Source of the DNA: Pedococcus bigeumensis
GTDB lineage: Bacteria; Actinomycetota; Actinomycetes; Actinomycetales; Dermatophilaceae
Direction of reading: 5' to 3'
Length of the DNA stretch: 64,000 nt
NCBI RefSeq assembly: GCF_006438965.1
Contig: NZ_RCZM01000005.1
Span: 310,001 to 374,000, forward strand
A program made the position numbers and the translations under genes. The notes beneath the pieces were generated by a model. The model was not told where the DNA came from. It did not search any database and was given only the letters and a program-made list of their open reading frames with translations. How positions within the stretch are numbered: position 1 is the stretch's first letter; every line of letters begins with the position of its first letter. This document shows, piece by piece, positions 8,924 through 15,868 of this stretch.

Positions 8924-9601
8924 GTGGATCACGACGTGGTGAAGAAGGCCCCGCTTTTCGCAGCCCTCGACGAGGACGCGTCAGCGACCCTGATGGCCTC
9001 GATGACGCAGACCCGTCTCGAGCGTGGTGACGTGCTGTTCACCGAGGGCGACCAGGGCGACCGGCTCTATGTCATCCGCGAGGGCAAGATCAAGCTCGGC
9101 CGCCGCAGCGCCGACGGCCGAGAGAACCTCGTGGCGATCCTGGGTCCCGGCGAGATGTTCGGCGAGCTCAGCCTCTTCGACCCCGGTCCGCGCACGATGA
9201 CGGCGACCGCGGTGGCCGAGACCCAGCTGCTGGGCATCGGCAACGACGACCTCAACGGCCTGCTGGAAGGTCGCCCCAGTGTCGCGAAGGTGCTGCTCGC
9301 GGCCCTCGCCAAGCGGCTGCGCCGCACGAACGAGAACCTCGCCGATCTCGTCTTCACCGACGTCCCCGGCCGCGTCGCCAAGGCGTTGCTCGACCTCTCG
9401 GCCCGCTTCGGCCGCCCTGTCGAGGAGGGCATCCTCGTCGCCCACGACCTCACCCAGGAGGAGCTCGCCCAGCTGGTCGGCGCCTCCCGCGAGACGGTCA
9501 ACAAGGCGCTCGCAGACTTCGCCACCCGCGGCTGGCTGCGCCTCGAGGCCCGCGCCGTGCTGCTGCTCGACGTCGAGCGCCTCAAGCGCCGCGCCCGCTG
9601 A
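8924..9601 (+). CDS. crp: Crp/Fnr-family transcriptional regulator (Crp/GlxR type)
   Basis: 225 residues, almost identical in length to mycobacterial Crp (224). The cyclic-nucleotide domain has GDQGDRLYVIREGKIKL and the phosphate-binding cassette GEMFGELSLFDPGPRTMTATA, with the Arg-Thr pair expected for cAMP. The C-terminal helix-turn-helix reads LTQEELAQLVGASRETVNKAL with the recognition helix SRETVNK. The GTG start has no upstream Shine-Dalgarno sequence, so the message may be leaderless. Position beside nth matches Rv3676. Expected to control central metabolism and respiration genes. Confidence 0.95.
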   Translation: MDHDVVKKAPLFAALDEDASATLMASMTQTRLERGDVLFTEGDQGDRLYVIREGKIKLGRRSADGRENLVAILGPGEMFGELSLFDPGPRTMTATAVAETQLLGIGNDDLNGLLEGRPSVAKVLLAALAKRLRRTNENLADLVFTDVPGRVAKALLDLSARFGRPVEEGILVAHDLTQEELAQLVGASRETVNKALADFATRGWLRLEARAVLLLDVERLKRRAR

Positions 9602-9655
9602 CGATCCCGCCTTCCCCGACGACTCGCCGGTGATCTCGGGCGCGTTGTCGGCGAC

Positions 9656-10483
9656 TCAGCCGCCCTGCTGGAGGTAGTCCAGCTGGGCTGCCACGCTCAT
9701 CGCCGCCGCCGGCCAGACCTCGCGGGGCACGTCGGCATACACGCGCTCGACCACGGCCTGGACCACGTCCGGCGCGGTGCCCGCTCCGTCGACCAGCGCC
9801 CGCCGCACCTGCTCGAGGCGTTCGGCGCGGTGCGTCCGGTAGAACGCGACCATCGCTGCGGCATCCGGCACGACCGGGCCGTGCCCGGGCAGGATCGCGG
9901 TGACCTCGCCGTCGCCGGTCAGGTGGGCGATCCGCTCCAACGACGCCAGGTATGCCGCCAGCTCACCGTCCGGGTGCGCGACCACCGTGGTGCCGCGGCC
10001 GAGAACGGTGTCGCCGGTGAGCAGGGCATGGTCGGCGGGCAGGGCGAAGGACAGCGAGTCGGAGGTGTGGCCCGGGGTTGCGACGACGCGCAGCTCGAGC
10101 CCACCCGCCGTCACGACGTCACCGTCGGCGAGGTCGGCGTGGCCGCGCCCGACCGCACGCGTCGCGGCGCCGGTCAGCTCGGCGAACCGGTCGGCTCCCT
10201 CGGCGTGGTCGGCGTGACCGTGGGTGAGGATCGTCTGCGCGACGTGGGCGCCCCGGGCGGCGACTGCAGCGACGACCGCCTGCAGGTGGCCCTCGTCGAG
10301 TGGGCCGGGGTCGATGACGACCGCGGCGGTCGATCCGGGTTCGAGCAGCACCCAGGTGTTGGTGCCATCGAGGGTCATCGGGCTCGGGTTGGGGCACAGG
10401 ATGCACAGCGCCCGGTCGGTGACCTGCCCGCCGTGCCAGTCCCCGAACGCCGCCGACGGGGCGGGCGGCTGGGCCGGGGTCAT
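9656..10483 (-). CDS. Metallo-beta-lactamase-fold hydrolase (LACTB2-like)
   Basis: 275 residues. The metal site is LTHGHADHAEGA, followed by TPGHTSDS, TGDTVLG and LPGHGPVV. The N-terminal NPSPMTLDGTNTWVL and the C-terminal winged-helix-like tail (residues ~215-275) are those of the LACTB2/Rv3677c group, associated with RNA or thioester hydrolysis. The ATG overlaps the preceding Nudix stop (ATGA). Last gene of the DUF4177-ridA-nudix-MBL operon; it converges on crp. Confidence 0.9.
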   Translation of the reverse strand: MTPAQPPAPSAAFGDWHGGQVTDRALCILCPNPSPMTLDGTNTWVLLEPGSTAAVVIDPGPLDEGHLQAVVAAVAARGAHVAQTILTHGHADHAEGADRFAELTGAATRAVGRGHADLADGDVVTAGGLELRVVATPGHTSDSLSFALPADHALLTGDTVLGRGTTVVAHPDGELAAYLASLERIAHLTGDGEVTAILPGHGPVVPDAAAMVAFYRTHRAERLEQVRRALVDGAGTAPDVVQAVVERVYADVPREVWPAAAMSVAAQLDYLQQGG

Positions 10484-11364
10484 CGCATGAGCTCCGCCCG
10501 CATCACCAGGCCGGTGCCGGTGTCGACCAGCTCGGGCTGCACGGACACGACGACGGGCCGCTCGGCGATGAAGGCAGCGGCCGAGGTGGCCGCGGCGACG
10601 TCCTCGACGGCCACCACGGTCGGGGGGAGCATGAGCGCGCTCCCGTCCCGCCAGGCCTGGAGCAGGTCGGCCGGTCGGACCCAGTCGGCGACATCGGCCT
10701 CGGTGGTGTCGTCGTCGGCGCGTTGACCCTGCGGCACGGCCGCGCTGAAGAACCTGGTGTCGTAGCGCCGCACCTCGAACTCGGGGGTGATCCAGTGGGC
10801 GCGGTAGCCCAGCAGGTCCGAGCGCAGCAGCAGGTCGTGCTCGCGCAGCACCTCGGACAGCGAGGCCTCGCGGTCGAGCAGCCGTCGGCGTTGTTCGTGC
10901 CAGTGCTCACCCGTGACGTCGGCGATCACCTCGTCGGGCGTGGGCCCGGCCAACAGGACCCCGCACTCCTCGAACACCTCACGGACGGCCGCCGCCACGA
11001 GCACGCGCGCGGTCACCTCGTCCACGTCGAGCCGGGCCGCCCACTCGGCGGCCGTCGGACCAGCCCACGGCAGACCGGCATCGGCGTCGCGTGGGTCGAC
11101 CCCGCCGCCGGGGAAGACCATCATCCGCGGTGCGAACTCCATGGTCGCGACCCGGCGCAGCATGAAGACCTCGACACCACCAGCGCCGCGAGCGCCGGGC
11201 GCATCGTCAGCGCCGGACACACCCTCAGCGGCGTCGCGGACGAACATCACGGTGGCCGCCCGCTTGGGCGTCACCGGTTCGGCGGGCTCGGGCGCGCCCA
11301 TCCAGACGGCGGCCCGAGCCCGCAACGACGGCGACTCGGCGATCGGGAACTCGCGGATCACCAT
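10480..11364 (-). CDS. Nudix hydrolase, NUDT19-like with insertion in the Nudix box
   Basis: 294 residues. MMVFPGGGVDPRDAD opens the box and AAVREVFEECGVLL closes it, separated by a roughly 40-residue insertion. That interrupted arrangement is typical of NUDT19/RP2-type acyl-CoA diphosphatases. A low-complexity Ala/Gly loop (about residues 48-64) precedes the box. It lies 21 bp after ridA and overlaps the MBL gene by 4 bp. Substrate prediction (CoA esters) rests only on the box layout. Confidence 0.82.
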   Translation of the reverse strand: MVIREFPIAESPSLRARAAVWMGAPEPAEPVTPKRAATVMFVRDAAEGVSGADDAPGARGAGGVEVFMLRRVATMEFAPRMMVFPGGGVDPRDADAGLPWAGPTAAEWAARLDVDEVTARVLVAAAVREVFEECGVLLAGPTPDEVIADVTGEHWHEQRRRLLDREASLSEVLREHDLLLRSDLLGYRAHWITPEFEVRRYDTRFFSAAVPQGQRADDDTTEADVADWVRPADLLQAWRDGSALMLPPTVVAVEDVAAATSAAAFIAERPVVVSVQPELVDTGTGLVMRAELMR

Positions 11365-11385
11365 GTCGTCGATCGGGTCAACGGC

Positions 11386-11862
11386 TCACTCGTCGGCGAG
11401 GGCGACGACGATCTCGACCTCGACGGGGGCGTCCAGCGGGAGCACGGCGACCCCGACGGCCGACCGGGCGTGGATGCCCGCGTCGCCGAAGGCCTTGCCC
11501 ATCAGCTCGCTGGCGCCGTTGATGACGCCCGGCTGGCCGGTGAAGGCCGGGTCGGACGCGACGAACCCGACCAGCTTGACCACCTGGGTCACCTTGTCGA
11601 GGTCGCCCACGATGCTCTTGACTGCGGCGATGGCGTTGAGGGCGCAGATCTCCGCGAGCTTCTTGGCGTCCTCGGGCGGGACCAGGCCGTGGCCGTCGCC
11701 GACCTTGCCGGTCTGCACGAGCGCACCGGACACCATCGGCAGCTGCCCGGACGTGTAGATCCGGCGCCCGTCCTGGACGGCCGGGACGTACGCGGCCACC
11801 GGCTTGGCGACCTCGGGCACGGTCAGGCCGAGCTCGGCGAGACGATCTTCAACTGCACTCAT
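11386..11862 (-). CDS. RidA-family protein (enamine/imine deaminase fold)
   Basis: 158 residues of the YjgF/YER057c/UK114 fold, longer than canonical RidA (~128) and matching the Rv3678c subgroup. The core has YTSGQLPMVSG, and the active-site Arg is in GIHARSAVGVAVLPLDAPVEVEIV. RidA proteins remove reactive enamines such as 2-aminoacrylate; whether this long subgroup does so is not established. It starts inside the stop codon of the DUF4177 gene (TGATG). Confidence 0.9.
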   Translation of the reverse strand: MSAVEDRLAELGLTVPEVAKPVAAYVPAVQDGRRIYTSGQLPMVSGALVQTGKVGDGHGLVPPEDAKKLAEICALNAIAAVKSIVGDLDKVTQVVKLVGFVASDPAFTGQPGVINGASELMGKAFGDAGIHARSAVGVAVLPLDAPVEVEIVVALADE

Positions 11863-12017
11863 CAGGCTTTCTCCCGCTTCAGGTAGGCGACCAGTCCGTT
11901 GCCGTCAGGACCGGTGAGGACCTGGACGAGCTCCCAGCCGTCCTCACCCCACTGGTCGAGGATCTGCTTGGTCGCGTGCACGATCAGCGGCACGGTCGCG
12001 TACTCCCATTTCTGCAT
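11862..12017 (-). CDS. DUF4177-type small protein (51 aa)
   Basis: A 51-residue protein beginning MQKWEYATVPLIVH with WGEDGWELVQVL in the middle, the standard DUF4177 pattern. No known function. It starts the minus-strand operon and overlaps ridA by one base. The equivalent in M. tuberculosis is, by position, Rv3678A. Confidence 0.85.
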   Translation of the reverse strand: MQKWEYATVPLIVHATKQILDQWGEDGWELVQVLTGPDGNGLVAYLKREKA

Positions 12018-12080
12018 GTCCCGCAGCCTATCCCCGGGATGTCCGGGCGCCGACGGCCAGGAGTGGACGAGGATGGGGGC

Positions 12081-12851
12081 ATGGCCAACGACCGCGACCC
12101 CAGCCAGGTGCTCGACGAGGTGGCCGCCCCGCCCAGGCGCACGACGGCCTACGGCGAGGACCCCGCCCAGGTGTACGACGTGCGCCTTCCCGACCGGGTC
12201 ACGCGTGGTCTCACAGTGGTGGTGGTGCACGGTGGTTTCTGGCGTCCCGAGTACGACCGCACCCATGCCAGCCGCCAGGCCCAGGCCTTCGCCGACGCCG
12301 GATACCCCACCGCCGCAGTCGAATACCGCCGTCCCGGCATGCCCGGTGGTGGGTGGCCCGGAACTGCTGACGACGTCGCGGCTGCCATCACGGCGGTGCG
12401 ACGCGACCCCGACCTGGCAGCCAAGCCCCCGGTCCTGGTCGGTCACTCCGCGGGTGGCCAGCTGGTCGCCTGGGCTGCGGCTCAGCCCTGGGCCCACGGC
12501 CTGCGTGGGGTCGTGAGCCTCGCCGGGGTCCTCGACCTCGGCCACGGCGCGGACACCGAAGTGGGGGGCACCGCCATCGCGGACTTCCTCGGCGGCTCCC
12601 CCACGGACGTGCCGGACGCCTACGCCGCGGCCGACCCCGCGCGGCTCGCACCCGGCATACCCGTGCTGTTGGTGCACGCCCACGACGACGACGTGGTGCC
12701 GTTCGATCAGAGCCAGCGGTATGCCGCGGCGCACCACGGCCCGAACGTGCGCCTCACGCCGGTGAGGAGTGGCGGGCACTACGGGCTGATCGACCCGGAG
12801 AACGCGGCCTTCGCCGAGGTCCTCGCCGCGGTCGACCTGCTCGCCTCCTAG
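12081..12851 (+). CDS. Alpha/beta hydrolase, esterase/kynurenine-formamidase-like
   Basis: 256 residues. VVVHGGFWRPEYD is the HGG oxyanion motif, VGHSAGGQLVAW carries the Ser nucleophile, HAHDDDVVPF the Asp, and SGGHYGLID the His. This is an intact triad of the BD-FAE/kynurenine formamidase-like group. The ATG is preceded by GAGGATGGGGG. It is an addition relative to the mycobacterial block, standing between DUF4177 and the ATPase pair. The natural ester or amide substrate is unknown. Confidence 0.88.
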   Translation: MANDRDPSQVLDEVAAPPRRTTAYGEDPAQVYDVRLPDRVTRGLTVVVVHGGFWRPEYDRTHASRQAQAFADAGYPTAAVEYRRPGMPGGGWPGTADDVAAAITAVRRDPDLAAKPPVLVGHSAGGQLVAWAAAQPWAHGLRGVVSLAGVLDLGHGADTEVGGTAIADFLGGSPTDVPDAYAAADPARLAPGIPVLLVHAHDDDVVPFDQSQRYAAAHHGPNVRLTPVRSGGHYGLIDPENAAFAEVLAAVDLLAS

Positions 12852-12860
12852 GCTGGCGGC

Positions 12861-13865
12861 ATGCCCGAGACCGCCCCCGACCTGTCCGCCGTGCGGCTGC
12901 ACGTGGTCACCGGCAAGGGCGGCACCGGCAAGACCACGGTCGCTGCAGCACTGGCGCTCGCCCTCACCCGGCAGGGCAAGCGGGTGCTGCTCGCTGAGGT
13001 CGAGGGGCGGCAGGGGATCTCGCAGACGTTCGACGTGCCGCCGCTGGGTCACACCGAGACGCGAATCCTGACCGACCGGGGCGGCGGCCAGCTGTGGGCC
13101 ATCTCGGTCGACGCCAAGGAGTCGCTGCGCGAGTACCTCCAGAAGTTCTACAAGGTGGGCAAGGCGATGTCGGTGCTCGACCGGTTCGGCGCGGTCGACT
13201 TCGCCACGACGATCGCGCCCGGGGTCCGCGACGTGCTGCTGATCGGCAAGGTCTACGAGGCGGCGGGCCGGCGCACGGGCAAGGGTCCGGCGGCCCCGGC
13301 CTATGACGCCGTCGTGCTCGACGCGCCGCCGACCGGACGCGTCGTCCGGTTCCTCAACGTCAACGCGGAGGTCGCGGACGTCGCCAAGGTGGGCCCGATC
13401 CGCTCGCAGGCCGACTCGATCACCCGGATGCTCCGCAGCCACACGACCGCGGTCCACGTCGTCACGCTGCTCGAGGAGATGCCGGTGCAGGAGACCGTCG
13501 ACGCGCTCGCCGAGCTGCGTCGCACCGACCTTCCCCTGGGCGCCATCGTCGTCAACCAGCTTCGCGACCCGCTGCTGACCGACCAGGCGTTCAAGGCGGT
13601 GCGCAGTCGGCAGACCACCAGGCTCACCCGGGCCGTGGCGGCAGACCTCGCCACCGTCGGGGTCCGCGTCAGCAACGGCATGGTCGCCGGGCTGCTCGCC
13701 GACGCCGGCCACCACGCCGACCGGATCGCCCTCGAGCGGGAGCAGGACGCGATCCTGGCGGAGCAGGGCCGGCTCACGATCCGGCTGCCGTTGCTGGCCG
13801 AGGGCACCGAGGCCGGCGGCATCACCGTGCTGGCGCAGGCCCTGGCCGAGCAGGGGATGGTCTGA
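12861..13865 (+). CDS. ArsA/GET3-like ATPase (Rv3679-type)
   Basis: 334 residues, a deviant-Walker P-loop ATPase. GKGGTGKTTVAAALALAL holds the signature Lys plus P-loop at residues 15-32; the switch region is VVLDAPPTGRVVRFLN. It pairs with the next gene, and the mycobacterial homologues form a heterodimeric ATPase needed for envelope integrity. TAGGCT lies 6 nt before the ATG, so a leaderless transcript is possible. The stop overlaps the next start (TGATG). Confidence 0.93.
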   Translation: MPETAPDLSAVRLHVVTGKGGTGKTTVAAALALALTRQGKRVLLAEVEGRQGISQTFDVPPLGHTETRILTDRGGGQLWAISVDAKESLREYLQKFYKVGKAMSVLDRFGAVDFATTIAPGVRDVLLIGKVYEAAGRRTGKGPAAPAYDAVVLDAPPTGRVVRFLNVNAEVADVAKVGPIRSQADSITRMLRSHTTAVHVVTLLEEMPVQETVDALAELRRTDLPLGAIVVNQLRDPLLTDQAFKAVRSRQTTRLTRAVAADLATVGVRVSNGMVAGLLADAGHHADRIALEREQDAILAEQGRLTIRLPLLAEGTEAGGITVLAQALAEQGMV

Positions 13866-15115
13866 TGCCGCCCCGCACCAGGCCCGCGTCGAAGGCCACC
13901 CTGAACGCCGGAGCCCCGACGAGCGGAGCCTCCGTTGCACCCCTCGACCTGGCTGGTCTGCTGACCGACCCGCGAACCAGGATCGTCGTCTGCTGTGGCG
14001 CTGGCGGCGTGGGCAAGACCACGACGGCCGCCGCGCTGGGGCTGTGGGCCGCGGAGCACGGTCGCAAGGCCGTCGTCCTCACCATCGACCCGGCGCGCCG
14101 GCTGGCCCAGTCCCTCGGCCTGACCGAGCTCGACAACACACCCCGTCCGGTGGCGGGCGTCGGGACTGTGGCTGGGACTGGGGCTGGGGCTGCTGACGGC
14201 TCCGGTGGCTCGCTCGACGCGATGATGCTCGACATGAAGCGCACCTTCGACGAGGTGGTCGAGCAGCACGCCACCCCCGACAAGGCCGCCCAGATCCTCG
14301 CCAACCCGTTCTACCAAGCCGTCTCCAGCTCGTTCGCGGGCACCCAGGAGTACATGGCGATGGAGAAGCTGGGCCAGCTGCGCACCGAGGCCGGCCGGGA
14401 CGGCCGCTGGGACCTGATCATCGTCGACACGCCCCCGTCTCGGTCGGCGCTGGACTTCCTCGACGCCCCCAAGCGGCTCGGCTCGTTCCTCGACGGTCGC
14501 TTCATCCGGCTGCTCTCGGCACCGGCCAAGGCGGGTGGCCGGGCCGGCTTCAAGGTGTTCAGTGTCGGGGTCAACGTCGTCACCAACACCCTGTCCAAGG
14601 TGCTCGGCGGCCAGCTCCTCCAGGACGTGCAGACGTTCGTGGCGGCCCTCGACACGATGTTCGGCGGGTTCCGGGAGCGCGCCGACCAGACCTACGCCCT
14701 GCTCAAGGCCCCCGAGACCGCGTTCGTCGTGGTGGCCGCCCCGGAGCGCGACGCACTGCGCGAGGCGTCCTTCTTCGCCGGTCGCCTCGACGAGGAAGGT
14801 ATGCCGCTCGCCGGCCTGGTCGTGAACCGGATCCAGCGCGTGGCCGCGCCTTCGTTGACCGCCTCGCGGGCGCTAGCAGCTGCCGAGCAGCTCGCCGACG
14901 CCGACGACAGCTCGACGACTGCGGCCACCACCGAAGGACTGCTGCGCCTGCACGCCTCGCTGGCCGAGACGGCCGACCGGCAGGAGCGGTTGACGGCGCG
15001 GTTCACGGCCGGGCACCCCGGCATACCCGTCGTCGAGGTGCCGGCCTCGGCCCAGGACATCCACGACCTCGACGGGCTGCGCGAGGTGGCAGCCGCTCTC
15101 ACCCGCGCGGGCTGA
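13865..15115 (+). CDS. ArsA/GET3-like ATPase (Rv3680-type)
   Basis: 416 residues. A ~35-residue N-terminal extension is followed by the P-loop CGAGGVGKTTTAAALGLWAA and TIDPARRLAQSLGL; the switch region is IIVDTPPSRSALDFLDAPKRL. A Gly/Ala/Thr-rich loop at residues ~97-118 looks disordered. It is translationally coupled to the partner ATPase. In M. tuberculosis the pair has been compared with eukaryotic GET3, but no tail-anchored client is evident here. Ends in a strong hairpin shared with convergent whiB. Confidence 0.93.
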   Translation: MPPRTRPASKATLNAGAPTSGASVAPLDLAGLLTDPRTRIVVCCGAGGVGKTTTAAALGLWAAEHGRKAVVLTIDPARRLAQSLGLTELDNTPRPVAGVGTVAGTGAGAADGSGGSLDAMMLDMKRTFDEVVEQHATPDKAAQILANPFYQAVSSSFAGTQEYMAMEKLGQLRTEAGRDGRWDLIIVDTPPSRSALDFLDAPKRLGSFLDGRFIRLLSAPAKAGGRAGFKVFSVGVNVVTNTLSKVLGGQLLQDVQTFVAALDTMFGGFRERADQTYALLKAPETAFVVVAAPERDALREASFFAGRLDEEGMPLAGLVVNRIQRVAAPSLTASRALAAAEQLADADDSSTTAATTEGLLRLHASLAETADRQERLTARFTAGHPGIPVVEVPASAQDIHDLDGLREVAAALTRAG

Positions 15116-15174
15116 CCGGCATACCGGCCGGCTCGCGGCCGGCTCGCCGGCACCCGAGCCCCTCGGACGCAACG

Positions 15175-15208
15175 AAGTCCCTGGACCCGGGGGGTGGTCC
15201 AGGGACTT
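15175..15208. terminator. Bidirectional terminator between ATPase pair and whiB
   Basis: AAGTCCCTGGACC (15175-15187) and GGTCCAGGGACTT (15196-15208) form a perfect 13-bp stem with an 8-nt G-rich loop between two convergent genes. Confidence 0.8.
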
Positions 15209-15262
15209 GGCTGCGAAGGTGCGGGGCTTTTGGTGCGGCGCTGCCCGGGTGGGCGGTGCCGC

Positions 15263-15598
15263 TCAGGCGCTCTCGGCCTCGGAGGGCGTCTGGTTGCGGG
15301 CCGAGGCGAACAGGGCGGCCCAGGAGGCGATGTTGGGCCGACGCTTGAGCAGGGCCCGGCGCTCACGCTCGGTCATCCCACCCCAGACACCGAACTCGGT
15401 GCGGTTGTCGAGGGCGTCGGCGAGGCACTCTGCGATGACGGGGCACCGCTGGCAGACGACCTTGGCGGTCTGCTGCGCCGCGCCCTGGACGAACAGTGCA
15501 TCCGGGTCGGACTTCGAGCAGGAGCCCATGGGCGCCCAGTCGTCCATCCATCCCGTGCCGGCAGACTGCCCGCTCGGTCGCGCTGGTGCGATGGTCAT
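15263..15598 (-). CDS. whiB4: WhiB-family iron-sulfur transcription factor (WhiB4 by position)
   Basis: 111 residues. The four [4Fe-4S] ligands are the Cys in MGSCSKSDPDALF and the Cys in CQRCPVIAEC. The family turn EFGVWGGMTERERRALLKR precedes a basic C-terminal DNA-binding tail. WhiB4 senses O2/NO in mycobacteria. The ATG was chosen because GGAGG sits 7 nt upstream; the frame stays open further but lacks a better start. It is divergent from ponA2. Its ribosome-binding site lies in one arm of a perfect inverted repeat (separate entry). Confidence 0.94.
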   Translation of the reverse strand: MTIAPARPSGQSAGTGWMDDWAPMGSCSKSDPDALFVQGAAQQTAKVVCQRCPVIAECLADALDNRTEFGVWGGMTERERRALLKRRPNIASWAALFASARNQTPSEAESA

Positions 15599-15602
15599 CT
15601 CA

Positions 15603-15688
15603 GTGCCTCCAGATACTGCTGATTCAGACGCTTCGAACTGCGTCTTATGTCCGTATCGACGTTTGAAAACGATAGGAACTGGAGGCAC
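15603..15688 (-). promoter_or_regulatory. Inverted repeat that can mask the whiB ribosome-binding site
   Basis: On the whiB transcript strand, GTGCCTCCAG (15688-15679) is followed 66 nt later by its exact complement CTGGAGGCAC (15612-15603), which contains the GGAGG Shine-Dalgarno. If transcription starts upstream of 15688 the two can pair and hide the start site. Between them lies a 12-bp near-palindrome CGTTT-GA-AAACG (15660-15671). The transcription start is unknown. Confidence 0.4.
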
Positions 15689-15836
15689 CTCTACGACATG
15701 GCCCATTCGTGTAGTTCTGCGATGGCCAAAGGGACTAGTCATTCCGAGCCATGTCGTCTCGCCCGATGGGGTCGTGGCCAAATCATGTCAACGGTGACGA
15801 GCAGCCCCAATTCGACCCGCACCTGCTCGGAAACCG

Positions 15837-15868
15837 GTTACCCAAGGTTCGGCAGTTACCCTGTGGCC
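15837..15868 (+). promoter_or_regulatory. GTTACCC direct repeats and leaderless -10 candidate for ponA2
   Basis: GTTACCC occurs at 15837 and 15855, exactly 18 bp apart. The second copy contains TACCCT (15857-15862), a TANNNT-type -10 whose spacing would start transcription on the ponA2 ATG at 15869. No Shine-Dalgarno precedes that ATG. The repeats could be an activator site (the GTTAC/GTAAC core is like that of MtrA). Confidence 0.35.

Noticed and set aside
11862-13940. Very long minus-strand open frame (692 codons) spanning the hydrolase and ATPase genes
   Set aside because: Only its last 51 codons (DUF4177) look coding; the rest is a high-GC shadow of plus-strand genes with strong motifs.
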